Source: Diphasiastrum complanatum
Taxonomy: Eukaryota; Streptophyta; Lycopodiopsida; Lycopodiales; Lycopodiaceae
Direction: 5' to 3'
DNA length: 64,000 nucleotides
Assembly: GCA_029204225.1 (NCBI GenBank)
Contig: CM055096.1
Span: forward strand, 69,337,444 to 69,401,443
Part shown: positions 10,966 through 22,792 of the stretch, piece after piece
Numbering within the stretch: position 1 is the stretch's first letter
How the letters are laid out: the number at the start of each line of letters is the position of its first letter
Made by a program: the position numbers and the translations under genes
Notes under the pieces: generated by a model
Seen by the model: only the letters and a program-made list of their open reading frames with translations
Told to the model about the DNA's origin: nothing
Databases searched by the model: none

Positions 10966-12990
10966 ACGATTTTGACTTGCAGTTCTCCATGCCATACCTA
11001 TAGAGTACACTAGGTAGATATCTTTCTTGGTTTATTGTGATCCTTCTGTTTGGTTGGTCTCTAGTTATCTCAATCCCGAGAAGGTAATGCACTGGTTCAT
11101 GAATTGGTCATTTCGAATTCCTTCAACAATAGAGACTTTGTCTCCTGCAATAACTGATTTGAATTGTTGATGATTAGAGAGTCATCAACGTAAGCTTGAA
11201 CCTCTGTGCTTGAGATAGACACCAGAGTCGGTAGAAATAGAAGTAAAGTTGTGCTGCAACAAGAATCAATTGATTCTATCAAACTAGGCCCTTGGAACTT
11301 TATTCAGTCCATAGAGGGCTTTATACAACTTGAATAACTTGTGTTCTTGGCCTTGAAGGACATACCCTTTGAGTTGATAGATATAGATATCTTCTTGAAT
11401 ATATTCGTTTAGAAATGTTGTCTGAACATCCATCTGGAGCTAACATGATCGAGATTCTTTCTTAGGTCAGAAGGCATCTGCACATAGCAAAGACAACCAA
11501 ACACTCGAAGGTGCTTAAGAATCGGCTTGTATCCGTGATAGGCTTCAAAGAGAGTCTTTGAGTCAACTGTTATAGTGCTTGAATAATTTTGCAGATAGCA
11601 AGCAGTTGAAATTGCTTCAGTCCAAAAGATCTTAGGTAGTTGAGCATTTGATAGCATTGATCGTGCCACATTGAGTAATGTTTAGTTCTTCATTTCGGCT
11701 ACTCCATTCTACTATGGTGTGTAGCTGGTGGTGAACTGATGATGAATGCCACATGATGATAGATAGTCAGACATTTCGTCTGATAGATATTCTCTCCCAC
11801 TATCCGTGCGTAAGGTCTTGAGCTTTCAACAAGTTTGTGTCTCAACAAACTACTTGAATTCTTCGAAGCAGTTGAATGCCTCAGACTTATTCTTGATGAA
11901 CATAACACTGGTGAATCTCAAATAATCATCAATAAAAGTGATATAATATAGTGCTAAACCTAGAGAGGGGATACTCATAGGGCCGCACAGATCACTCTGT
12001 ATCAATTCTAAAGTGGACTTAGCTCTAGTGGCTTGTCCCTTTCGGAATCTTGATCTAGGTTGTTTGCCTAGTAAGCACATTTTACAGACATGTCGAATGT
12101 CAGTGGAGGCAGCATTAATGCTTAGATCCTTAACCAAGCTATTGTGATATACAAGATTGATCTCAGGTTTAAATGTCCTAATCTTTGATGCCATAACCGA
12201 GCATTGGACGTACTCACACTGGTAGAAAATGCATACTCATGACTCAAGAGTACAAGTTACCTTCTTTGTTTGCATAGAGGATTTCATCATGATTTTTATC
12301 CAAAATAGTAAATTGTTTTTAATTGAACAAAACTTTACAACCCTGATCTGTGATCTTACTGATAGAAGGTAAATTCTTTTTCAATTTGGGTACATAAAGT
12401 ACATCATTAAGCAACAATATTAATTATGCAGCTTCCAAGTATTAAAGGCTCATTAGATATGATAGAAAAGCCGTTAACTTGTATAAAATGCCATAACAGA
12501 GCTATGACATGTCCCCTTCCTCAGATACGATACAACCTTGTGAGTATAGCGATGCTAAAGCATTAGATAAATAGGCATGAGGTCTGTAGCATCCCCTTGT
12601 CAAATCAGTCATAAGAAACATGCTTCAACATAGGTATGAATCATTTCTCAAAGTTCATGAGTAGTTGTCAATGTTATTGGGAGTATCAACCATCCACTTT
12701 GAACTTTTGAAATAGAAAATTTACCTTTGAAAATTTGTTCCTCTCTATAGAGTTTTGAACAAATTAGCTTGCAATTCTCAAGTCGAATCAACATTGTAAA
12801 TCTCGTGTTTTAGCTAATAGGTCTTTCTTTACAGCTTCATTAGGTATGTCGATAACTCTTGAATTTCAGCACAGAATCAATAGACTCCAATATTGTGGTG
12901 GAATCAACACAACATCTTATTTTGATAAGATCGAAAATCAGCGTCATGAAAATTGATTCATCTCTCTGAGCGACGTCATAACCTCATACA
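10966..12990 (-). pseudogene. Ty1/Copia gag-pol relic, internally deleted
   Basis: Minus-strand order: the LYVPKLKKNL region near 12370, gag-pre-integrase CKMCLLGKQPRSRFRKG near 12050, integrase LELIQSDLCGPM and YYITFIDDYLRF (12000-11930), FWTEAISTACYLQN (11600) and HLRVFGCLCYVQMP (11490). It then jumps near 11450 straight to RT, QMDVQTTFLNEYIQEDIYIY (11420) and LYKALYGLN (11300), then AYVDDSLIINNSNQ (11190) and HYLLGIEITRD (11080). The segment between integrase tail and RT fingers is missing, a deletion of perhaps 600-900 bp judged from typical Copia length. Stops and frameshifts are frequent. It ends in the RT thumb at about 10966. No LTR was found for it. Confidence 0.85.
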
Positions 12991-13397
12991 AGGTCCTGTT
13001 TTCATCTTGAAAATCCTATGAATCAATCACACAAAATAGTGAAAGAAATGAAACAAACATAACATAGAAAATTGTCTCTTAGAAAAGTATGAATCAGTAT
13101 TTGCTTACGGAGAATCAAGATTTTATTAACATGGCGAAACTTTCACAATTTTCAACTTGCATTATCAAAACATAACAACACTACAATGACACAAAACTAC
13201 AAACAAAATAATAAATACAGTACAATTAAAAGTAAGAACTTCTAAAAGAAACGGTCAACAAAAAATGTGAAAAACAGAGAATTGAAAACAAGAAAAAAAA
13301 AAAAAATTTGCCTCAGTCTCATGGAGGCTAACAAAATCGGAAATATAATCTCTTGATGATTTTGGCTTCAGTCTTGGTACGAATACCATGCTCTTTG
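12991..13397. other. Spacer between Copia relic and LTR, nothing recognised
   Basis: AT-rich; could hold the decayed 5' end of the minus-strand Copia element. A GGTACGAATACCATGC stretch near 13376 is reminiscent of a degenerate minus-strand primer site but is not convincing. Confidence 0.35.
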
Positions 13398-13871
13398 TGT
13401 CATGCCCAAGACTATTCTCGGGTAGCGTGTCCACGCTAGGGATCAGTAGACCAGTAACCCATAAGTTAATTGTGACTATAAGAGAATTGAGGCCCTTATG
13501 TGTATAAGGTCATAATTAATGGCTGCAGGCCTAATCATGATGGTGGATTGGTATGGGTCTATCAGTGAGTCATTGGAAAACTGGATTGGCCTAGACAGGC
13601 TGTAAAGGTGTCCAATGCGGTGTCACAGTGCACTGCTAGTGGTGCATGGGCCTTGGAGGGTATAAGTATACCTATTGGGCTCACTAGTGCATGCTTGATT
13701 GCATGATTGGTAGCTACATGCTGCTAGAGTGATCCCTCATTCCTCAATGAGATTGATCCATAGCTTGGGGACTAGATCCATTTGATCTAGGATTGGTTGG
13801 GTTGGTTCGTTCCCTTTGTGGTTGCTTGTTTTGGCATGCTTAGAATAGGATCCTTTGTTAAGGACTTTATA
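13398..13871 (+). repeat. Solitary 5' LTR related to the 2856 LTR family
   Basis: It starts TGTCATGCCC and ends GGACTTTATA, followed by TTGGTATCAGAGCC. The end and the primer site are the same as in the 2856 LTR. It also shares the block around GATCTAGGATTGGTTGGG. No 3' partner was seen, so the element is truncated or its 3' end has decayed. Confidence 0.7.
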
Positions 13872-13872
13872 T

Positions 13873-13885
13873 TGGTATCAGAGCC
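13873..13885 (+). other. Primer binding site (initiator-Met tRNA)
   Basis: TGGTATCAGAGCC one base after the LTR end. Confidence 0.8.
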
Positions 13886-14271
13886 ATTCTAAGCAGGTAT
13901 TGCCATTGAAAGTGATTGAGAAGAAATCTCGACGTTTTTCGAGAATTCGGTGGAGTAAGCAACAAAGAGAGAAAATTTCGGATTGCTCTTCATGTTGATT
14001 TTCTTTTTTAGAGTGTAATCGGTTGTGTGGTACGTGCACTACCAGGTATACAACCAGTTCAATTATTAAGCACTTCGAATGGGTTTTTGGAAGCAATTCT
14101 GATTTTCAGTTCCTTTATGTTGTCGATTACTTTGCTATAAGCACTTTTGGGAAAGCAACGATTTCAATTTGAAGCTATGCTGGAGTTTTTCTTATGGCTG
14201 CTTGTTCTTGCAACAATGGTTTGAAGAAACAAAATGTTTCTATCACCAAAGCTTTGTTAGCTTTCATCCCT

Positions 14272-14386
14272 CGGTCTAACGAAAAGACACGAAGCAAAAA
14301 TGTTCACGAACATCACGAAAAGACACGAAGCGAAAATGTTCGCAAACACCCTGACGAAGAGACACGAATGCAAAAAGTTCACAAAA
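14272..14386 (+). repeat. 36-bp tandem repeat in a short open frame
   Basis: Three copies of a 36-bp unit starting GAAAAGACACGAAGC (third one diverged) lie inside a 95-codon + frame (14194-14481). Because 36 is a multiple of three, the repeat encodes 12-residue units of the type EKTRSKNVHEHH. The frame follows an LTR and primer site by about 300 bp, where gag would start, but no gag domain is visible. Confidence 0.6.
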
Positions 14387-14481
14387 AAAATTTATTCGTG
14401 ATACAAACATCGCTTCTCTCACGCCAACGCGTTGTGTGGGTCTATCATACATCGCTCAAAAACAAGAGGATCAATAGATGA

Positions 14482-15600
14482 TACTATAGCTATTACGCAG
14501 ATGTCACTCTTAATTTTGTTTGATCTTGAATGAATTAGAGTCTGCTATCGCTTGTGTATTTCACTCACTTGTTTTATCTATTCCGCACACTGGTTCGGTT
14601 TTGTTGAATGTTGTATTAATCAAAACATAAGTCAGCAGTGTCTGTCTACATTCTAGAGGATTGTAGGAATGATATAGCCGGCAGTGATCAACAATCATAT
14701 CTGAAATCCATCCGAATTGTTTTTTGTTCGTGATTAATTTTGATTTCGCTTCAGCAATGTCAATATCAAAGCTCGCTCAAGTTTTGTCTCGTTTCGTTTC
14801 ATTTCAGAGTCTGATCGATAAATGCAGTTCGTGATCAATGATCATATTTAGCATCATGGTTTATGAGATTTTGATTGTTGTCTATTGCTTTTTGTGGAAC
14901 CGATTTTGCTTTAAAATCAGTGAGAAAGGCAAGAATGGATGCAAAAATGGACTAACCACTTGTTGTGAGTGTTGGTGGATTATTTACAAGTTTTGCATAG
15001 CGATTTTTTATGGAGTTGCAGGTTTTTGTTGTGTTTTCCAGCAAACTAACGGTGGTTTGGAGTGTTATGAACTAGTAAGGCCATTATTGGAATGGTTTGG
15101 ATCATTTTGAAGCCTATTTTGTGTGAGAATGACAAACCTACAAATGTTTAGTTTCAGTGAAAATTTGGATAGCATCTCCCCTGTTTCACAGCCATAAGGA
15201 AATCCAAGCTTTCAAATATGTGAATGTTAATTGCTTATGCATTTGTGAAAACAAATTGAAGATTAAGCAAACTAAAAAATGCCCTAAAGCACACTCTTTC
15301 TGCACAAAAAACAGCAGTATGAAGGTTTTGCTTCAATGTAAGGCTAAATAGATTAGCTTTTGCTGTCTTTTCTTGATGCTGGGACAACAAGAAACAGAAG
15401 CACTCTATTTGCATCTTCAATATGCTAGTATTGCAGGGTAAATCATCAGAATCTACAAGGGATGGTAAGAAATGGAAATACATCACAAATATCAGAATAG
15501 GGCACCTTTTTGGGCTTCAAAAACATGCCTCCTGATCGGGTATTGAGCACTCCACACCTGTCAAAATCCCCGCACAAAACCGACTGTGAAAGGCTCTTAA
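14482..15600. other. No recognised gene
   Basis: Frames of 60-90 codons occur on both strands but none shows a recognised domain. The interval may be decayed interior of the element beginning at 13398. Confidence 0.35.
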
Positions 15601-15611
15601 ATCTGGCTGGT

Positions 15612-15822
15612 GCGCAAAGCACAAAGTGTGAGAAGTACAAGAAAGCTTGCAGTTTGCACTTCCTGGTGAATTCGATTTTTGTGAAAAGAGCAAAAATTGT
15701 GACAAGGTTTGCATTTTGCACTCCCTCTTGAGCAGGACTTCTGCAAAAAGTGCAAAAAGTGTGACAAGGCTTGCGGTTCATACTTCCTCTTGAGTTGGAC
15801 TTTTGCGAAAAATGCGAAAGTC
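15612..15822. repeat. 62-bp tandem repeat, about 3.3 copies
   Basis: Two successive units of 62 bp (starting GTGAAAAGAGC at 15678 and GCAAAAAGTGC) plus a diverged first copy and a partial last one. The shared core is TGTGACAAGG.TTGC, then CTTCCTCTTGAG. Overlapping open frames here on both strands are by-products. Confidence 0.7.
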
Positions 15823-16058
15823 ATATATATGAGAGCATTTCTATAGTGGACCATCGATCCATCACTGGCTCCTAATTTTGTTCATATCAACTGTATTTTT
15901 TGGTTCTATATTCAATTCAATGACACTTTTGAAGAGTAAACAATCAAAGAGGGTGCCCCAATCCCCATAAATTGGCTATGAAACTTCAGGCTGATTAATA
16001 ATGACTTGTGAACATTTCTCAATTTTGTGAAAAAAGTTTCATTTTTTTATTCTCAGAA

Positions 16059-16980
16059 TTGACATTTGCAAGTAAATTTTTTTGCGAGTTTCTCCATCCA
16101 TGATTCAACAAAAAGGTAGTACATGGTGTGCTACTGTTTTTATGCCATTACACGATTTTCTATAAATAAGTATTGGTGTTTGGTACATAGTTCAAAATCT
16201 TACTAGCCATCAAATTTTATATAGGTCCATCAAAATACACTTTGCTATCCTTTAAATATAGGTTTATTTGTATTATGAAATTGTGTACATGAAGTTGTAA
16301 AAGCTAGCACACCGACGCAATACCCAAATTGGCTCCAATTTTTTTTTGTAGACTAGCGCATCAACGCGCTAGCTTTTACAACTTCATAAACATATTTTCA
16401 TAATATAAATAAACAAGATAGCAAAGTGTATTTTGATGGACCTATATAAAATTTGATGTCTGGTAAGATTTTTAACTATGTACCAAATATTTATGGAGTT
16501 GTAAAGGCTAGCACGCCAGTGTGCTAGTCTTCAAAAGAAATTTAAAATAAAAAAAAATTATTTTATTTATTTATACTCAATTTTTTTTAGTAAATAGATA
16601 GATAAATAAATAAATAAACATTTTTGGAGCTTACTTGGCTGGCACATCGACATGCCAAGTCGGCTACAAAAAAAAAAGTTTAAAAAAAAAACCTTCATTT
16701 TCTTGGAATAAAAAATTTGTAGCTAGCACGCTGGCATGCTAGCTTTTACAACCTCATGAACATTTTCCTTGATCAAAATAAAGCTATATTTAACAAAGTA
16801 TTTTGTAATGGACCTGTTTAAAATTTGATGAATAGTCAGATTTTTTCTATGTTTCAAACCATAATTTTTGTTTATAAAAAATCATGTAGTGGCATAAAAA
16901 GAGTAGCACTCCATGTGCTAGCATTTTTTTGGATCATGAGTAGAAAAAACTTGCAAAATTTTTACTCATAGAATGTCAAA
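16059..16980. mobile_element. Palindrome-rich foldback/MITE-like element, copy 2
   Basis: Long terminal inverted repeats: 16059-16180 pairs with the complement of 16861-16980 (shared order TTGACATT, AGTAAA, TTGC.AGTTT, CATGAT, ACATGG.GTGCTAC, TTTTTATGCCA). Inside, a second pair of arms (about 16172-16315 and 16361-16500) is nearly perfect, sharing TATATAGGTCCATCAAAATA, and a third, diverged copy of that arm follows at 16741-16860. Five GC-rich palindromes of the same type as in copy 1 occur at 16303, 16353, 16506, 16639 and 16721. The element is AT-rich, non-coding and related to 5490-6129, apparently expanded by internal inverted duplication. No clear target-site duplication. Confidence 0.78.
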
Positions 16981-16999
16981 AGCCAAAAATCATTGTCTT

Positions 17000-17410
17000 T
17001 GCACACTTGGTGCAGTCACACCACTTAGTCAATCCGCAAATTGCTTCATAGTTGTTTTTTTCACATCATGTAGATATTGTTGAAGCTTTACTCCGCTTCA
17101 TTTGGTTGAGAAATGAGTGAAAGTAGTTCATTCAAACTCCAATAGTCTGATACCTTTAATAGCTCAAGAACTAGTTTGATATGTTATTTTTTATCTTGTT
17201 TGTTGTTGTGCATATAGCTCAAACTTGGCAATAAACTCTTTATAGAGCTTTCCTTCACTCAATTATGTGCTATGTAGCTCCTGAAAAGTCTTCACCATCG
17301 TTTCAAGCCAAAATCTCTGATTTTTTTTAAGGTGGGACTGTATCACCTCAACAGGTAGCTTGTATTGTGCTCAACATAGTTCTAATACCATAATGAATGT
17401 TGCTAATCAT
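17000..17410 (-). pseudogene. Possible 5' end of a minus-strand LTR element (primer site and gag remnant)
   Basis: On the minus strand a primer-site variant TGGTATTAGAAC lies at about 17382-17393. It is followed by a broken frame containing KEFIAKFELYAQQTR and QQYLHDVKKTTMKQFAD, which look gag-like. LTR boundaries are not visible. Low confidence. Confidence 0.3.
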
Positions 17411-17959
17411 TACTCACACACACAACCGCAAATGCACAACAACAAAAATATGACTACTGGATATTTATCAAAGAGCACACAACACTCAACAATCTTGTGG
17501 CTAACTAAATAGTAAAAAAGTAAATTACGAAGAATTATAACTACAAAGTCCTAATGCACTAAAGGTAATATCATTATAGGTACTAACCTACTCATGTGGA
17601 CCGTGTGGGCCACAAATCTAAGTAGTACAACTGACAATAAATAGCACCACATATAGAGTAATATACAATGGGGCCAGCTAGGCAATAGGTGCCCATCAAA
17701 ATTTTTACAAGTTAAAGTATAATGGAGTTGTTGAAGAAAGAAATCGTGCTCCTCTTGTAGCTCTTGAAGGTTGAACAACTGTTGAAGCATACACTGATAG
17801 AAAACCCAATGTTATTCGTTTACAAATCACTCCAAGAATCAGTATCTTCTACCATTCAGGTTAGTAACACACATATGCTTCAATTTTCTTTGATAAAGCA
17901 TAAAATGCAGGGTGACGGAGTAAGCAACCATTACTTTGACAATAGTGGTACAAAAAAGT
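17411..17959. other. No recognised gene
   Basis: AT-rich spacer upstream of the CACTA relic. It could include the LTR of the minus-strand relic at 17000-17410. Nothing recognised. Confidence 0.35.
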
Positions 17960-20240
17960 AGAGAGTCTCTCCCATCATTTTGACATCATTTCGAGTTTGG
18001 ATGAGTGGTTCAGGTTCTTCCAAAACATTGTCAAAATTGGGTGGTGGTTCGTCGTGTGTATCATTCAACAATATCTTTTCCTTCAAACACACATCGTTTT
18101 CTTGCATTAAGTTGGATCACATACCACCATCTTGGGTCTATTCGATCTGAATGGAACATAATCTGCCAAAGAATTAAAAAAAATTAAGTTAGTATTATAA
18201 GATTGATACATAAATAATTGGATTGCAAATATTAATGACATTGAAATTTTGGAGTCTCACTTGTTCGCAATGTCGTGGCAATACTAAAGTGTCATGAGAG
18301 TCCATCGATATACATTTTGTTGAGTCGATTTGAAAAAACTTTGAGTTATCATTTCTAATCGTGGCGTTGCTTCCACGAAAGATGACCTTAAGCCATTTTA
18401 CGTCAAAAATAAAGTATTTGCCGTTAGTCTCGTAATCGACTTCATAAATATGTTGCAATGTACCGACATAGTCAAGGTCACTGGAAATGACATTAGGGTC
18501 CCTCGCACTAGAATGACTCTCTTGTTGAAAGTTGGCCATTACACCACAATCATATGTACGTCGCTTGTTGTCAACTCTCTCAACACGGTAATGGTGTCCA
18601 TAGCCCACATGGCAGTGTATGATGTATACTAAAACACAAAAAATAAAAAACAAATGTGTGTAATTAGAAATACTATTCATATATTGAGTAGTACAAAAAC
18701 AAAACTTTACATAAACAATATTACACTAACCTTCCATCCACATCCGCCAACAAATTCCCATTCTAATTCGGTCACTTCTTTTGCGTTTTTGGATGCTTTT
18801 AGCATCGTATCAAAAACCCATTCACGAGAGCATTTTGAAGGTAAAGGCTCCAAAGGTTCGTCGTTCTCCAACGCCCTTCTTCTTCTTCGATTGATATTTC
18901 TTATTCGTTTCAATGTTATGTTTGTTTCTTTTTTGGCTTCTTCATACCTTGAAATCCACTTTTCCATTTGTCCACAATTATATAATATGAATGTGTCAAT
19001 TTTCTCTTTTAATTGAGGTGAAAGTCTTTTTTGCACACCATTTCCTTGCGGTACTTCACCCTTAACACGTTCATCTTCTTCTTCACACCACATTTTTGGA
19101 CTTGCAGGATGCAATTGTGAGATTATTTCGGTGATATTCCTGTACAAGCCAACTTTCTGCAATGCTACCTTCTGGCCTTGCCTTTTGTCTCACAAAGCCC
19201 TTCAAAACTTTCATAAAGCACTCAAGGTAGAACATCCATCTCATGTGCACAGGTCCTGCAATTGATACTTCTTCGACCAAATGCACTAGAAGATGAACTT
19301 GTATATCCAAAAAGGAAGCTGGAAAATCTCTTTCCAACAAACATACCATTTCAATCATTTGGATTTTCATGGAATCCAATTCACTATTTTTTTATTTCTT
19401 TTGAGGAAATCCACCTGCAAGTTTGATAGTACATTAGGTTGTTTAGCACATAAAAAAAATTGAAATATCACATATTTATACAAGTGCTTACAAAAATATA
19501 CAAACCTAATCATCGATGACAAATTGTAAAGCGTATTTTGTACGTCATCGTTGAAGAGACCTCGAATAGAAAGTGGAAGTATGAATTGCAACATCTTATG
19601 CCAATCATGTGATTTCAATCCACTTAATTTACCATCTTTGGTAAATGACTTGCATAAAGAATGTGCATAGCCTGTTGGAGTTCTCATTTGTTTTATGACA
19701 TGTTTAACATATGAGAGTTGCTCTTTTGTAAGAATCCACGACACGCTAGGTAGAATCTCATCTCCACCTTCGGTGTATTGAATCCAATAGGGTCTTTTCA
19801 CATCGGCCGCTTGTAGATCTTTACGAGCTGCGGAGTTGTCTTTTATGCCAATGATGTGGTTCCATAAGGATTCACCCACGTTTTTTAATATGTGCATAGG
19901 ATCCAATAGATGGTTTATCAATAAATTCCTCCAGTAGGATAATTTATGAAAAATAGACAACTGTTTCATACCATCAATGGATTCATTCCATGAAGAATTA
20001 ACGTCGTGATGTCTAAGCCATTCACCATGCCATTCCGCTACTCCCATGCGTGGGGGTGGTGGTGTAGCTAGAGGATTATCTCCCCGCCCTCCAAAAAATC
20101 GCCTATTCAACCTTCAAAAAGGATGATCAGGCGACAAGTATTTTCGATGATTTTCGTACACACTTTTTTTAACATATTTGTGCTATGTCGACCCTCCAAA
20201 ATTGGTCCACAAATATAACATGCGTTGTAACCCGATGTGG
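17960..20240 (-). pseudogene. CACTA (En/Spm) transposase TNP2-type relic
   Basis: Minus strand, 5' to 3'. Transposase_21-type part: GYNACYICG near 20220, then NRRFFGGRGDNP (20100), LLDPMHILKNVGESLWNH (19900), GLKSHDWHKMLQFILPLSIR (19600). DUF4218-type part: MVCLLERDFPASFLDIQVHL, HLVEEVSIAGPVHMRWMF and ARPEGSIAESWL (19340-19160). DUF4216-type tail: FDVKWLKVIF near 18400 and DPRWWYVIQL near 18130. This is the standard order of plant CACTA TNP2 proteins, which cut and paste the element. One stretch of about 247 codons is still open (19367-20110), but frameshifts and stops separate the blocks. No CACTA terminal repeats were found, so borders are uncertain. Confidence 0.88.
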
Positions 20241-20477
20241 TTAAACCTGCATAGGTCATAAACCAAATTAAACATAAGCTTAGTTAAATATACTCAAACG
20301 TTAAACCCTAAAACGGATTAGATTCATTATATAGATACTTGAACATTCACTTAAACCGGGGTAGTCATGCATGATCACTGCATATTCATAGTCGTTGTTG
20401 ATTACAATTGTCATCTTTGTATACAATTGTGCCGGCTGCTGTTATTGTCCAAGTAGTTGCATAGTACAAGAACTGGA

Positions 20478-20994
20478 CGTGATAAGACTTCGACTATTCG
20501 AAGTCGAACGTGTCCCTGTCGATAGTCGATAAAATTGGGATAGTCGTTTGACGGTCCTTGACGATAGTCGGTTGAGTCGACAAGTCGGACTTCCCAGATA
20601 AGTCGACCAAGTTGGCCTTCCTTGACAAGTCAGACTTCTTCGACAAGTCGTTTGCCATTCTGGTGCCTGTCTTCAATAATAGAATATTTCTACAGACTGT
20701 GCGACAATGCATGTAAAAATGTAGCAAATTGAATGGAATCATATTAACATTGGATTTAGGAGAGTAGAGGAATAAATCCAACACCTACGACTCATACAAA
20801 ATATCTGATGTGAAGAAAGCATGGCTGTCATAGACGCCTAACTGTATCGCTCTCCTCATTGTTGTCTTAGACACCTACATGGATATTCCTCTGGTTGAAA
20901 GACATGATTTAAGTAACTATCTGAATCAATAGTTTGCATCGATCTTGTAATAATTTAACGTTGTGGTTTTCTTGTTTGGATTTTATATTCAACA
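20478..20994 (+). repeat. Probable LTR remnant with repeated GTCGA motifs
   Basis: The right end TTCAACA is followed by AGAG and TAGTATCAGAG (20999-21009), a degenerate initiator-Met primer site typical of plant Copia LTR junctions. The left half (20486-20655) holds imperfect repeats of GACAAGTCGGACTTCC and many GTCGA/AGTCG words, as in tandem enhancer repeats of LTR U3 regions. The left boundary (TGATAAG) is a guess. Confidence 0.4.
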
Positions 20995-21009
20995 AGAGTA
21001 GTATCAGAG

Positions 21010-22600
21010 TTGATAATTAATCCCTAAAGCTTTTACCACCCCAACAGATGGTTCCTATGGTCACAAATCTATCATAGTCATTGTTGGCATCCTCATAATG
21101 AGCTAGAAGGATATTCTCATTACCAAAGGTATGTTGCATGGGTGTTCTACCCCACTCTCTACAATTAGTCTTTTCAGGGTCCTTAATCGTTTGGCTCAAG
21201 TTGTTTGAGTGTGATTCAAGGGTTTCTATCCAGTTTAGGCTCTTGAAGGCCTATACAACCAATGGAGTGCTAGACATGTGGGTAATTAATATGGCTGCAA
21301 CTTGTGAAATTAGATTCATCTCCCTTGAAATACGCATTCGTCCTTTCTATTTATGGTTGCTTTGTATGCATGACGATCCTCATTCAATTCCACTCATTTA
21401 GCTATGCAACTGACACTTGGATTCACTCACAACTATATCAGAAAAGTCTAGGTCCATTCTCATTCATATGACTATCTCCTTGTCATTGATCTTGCGTCCC
21501 CATGATACCCATGACCTTCACCGAGTCATAATCATAGAGTATATAAGTACAAAGTCACGATTATGATTAAGAAATGTTATTACAAAGTGATTAATACTCG
21601 GATCAAGATATCTAAAGTATATTACTCAATCGATTAATACCTGATGCAAATCCAGAGTTTGATAGAGTCACTCACTTGATATAATATTCAATTATTTGAT
21701 TGATTAATATATTATTAGGTAGGACGATTATATGTATGATCGAGTGATTGCTCGATAAAATGCTCAAAACAACCCACTCATTTGATAATGAAAACTTTTA
21801 TAGAGTGAAAAAAATTACTCAAATTGAGATGGCTAGTGATTGGATCGAGTGAATAATCAAATTGAATAATAGCGAATCGAATCGAATCGAATAAGTGAGC
21901 TCTCGACAACCATTACTCAACATGTCAATGAATGAATATGACTTTATATAAGGTTATATAGTTCACACACCAACAACTAGAAAAAATATCATATATGTCA
22001 CATATCACTAAGGTCTTCAATATATCATAAATGCTTTTGATCATGAATCTAAATGACCCTATACAACCACCATTTAGGTCACATGACAAAAAATCATATT
22101 CTCACTTTGGCCATATAATTATGTCATGAATTCACATCAAATCTATGACACCCAGATTTTTAACAAATCTAGATTTTCATGACATCATCAATTTGATATA
22201 ATATTGTGTCATAAAATCTCAAATTTTTTTGTCAAATTAGTTGTTTAATAAAAATATGTACTATCATTATATCTTATGATTTTGTCTTTTATGTCAAGTC
22301 TTAAAATAAAAAATAAGATTTATAAAAATATAAGATTTGTAAAAATTAGTTTTAAAAATTTAAGTACTATCATAATGAACCATGCTTTTATCTTGTATGT
22401 CCAATCATATTAAAATATATGTTTTAGGTTTGTTTTTTACTTTTTTGTGTCAAATATCACAATTTTTTTTTGTCACAAATTGAAAACAAATTATCATTTG
22501 CATGGCATTTGAAGCATGTAAACCCATGTGGGGGACCTTCCCATGTGTGAAAATGCAAAAAAATTTGCATGTGGAACATCCATGCGTAAATACTCCATAG
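21010..22600. other. AT-rich spacer, nothing coding recognised
   Basis: Contains a short (CGAAT)n tract at 21872-21893 inside a region rich in degenerate GATTAATA / GAGTGATT words. Short frames on both strands carry no recognised domain. Confidence 0.4.
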
Positions 22601-22604
22601 ATTA

Positions 22605-22675
22605 TCCACGTGTGGAGAACTGGATCGTGGATAATCCACGTGTGGATAACTGAGATGTGGATAATTCACACGAAG
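22605..22675. repeat. Short repeats with CACGTG palindromes
   Basis: Three related copies of about 24 bp: GATTATCCACGTGTGGAGAA, its near-inverse GGATAATCCACGTGTGG, and a degenerate TGTGGATAATTCACACG. Two contain the G-box CACGTG. They lie about 370 bp upstream of the start of the hypothetical gene at 23036. Confidence 0.5.
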
Positions 22676-22792
22676 CTTGAATCGAAATAAAAACATATTT
22701 CTACATCCATTCTCTTCCTCTTTCTTTGCTATTGCTTTCCTTCTTGCTCTAGTTCCATTGCCCTACTCATCTTCCTTCATTTAGGCCTCCAA

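Noticed and set aside
15446-15854. Cys/Phe-rich minus-strand frames with repeated TFCTFC- and HFLHF-type text
   Set aside because: They come from the 62-bp tandem repeat read in several frames; there is no start or domain support.
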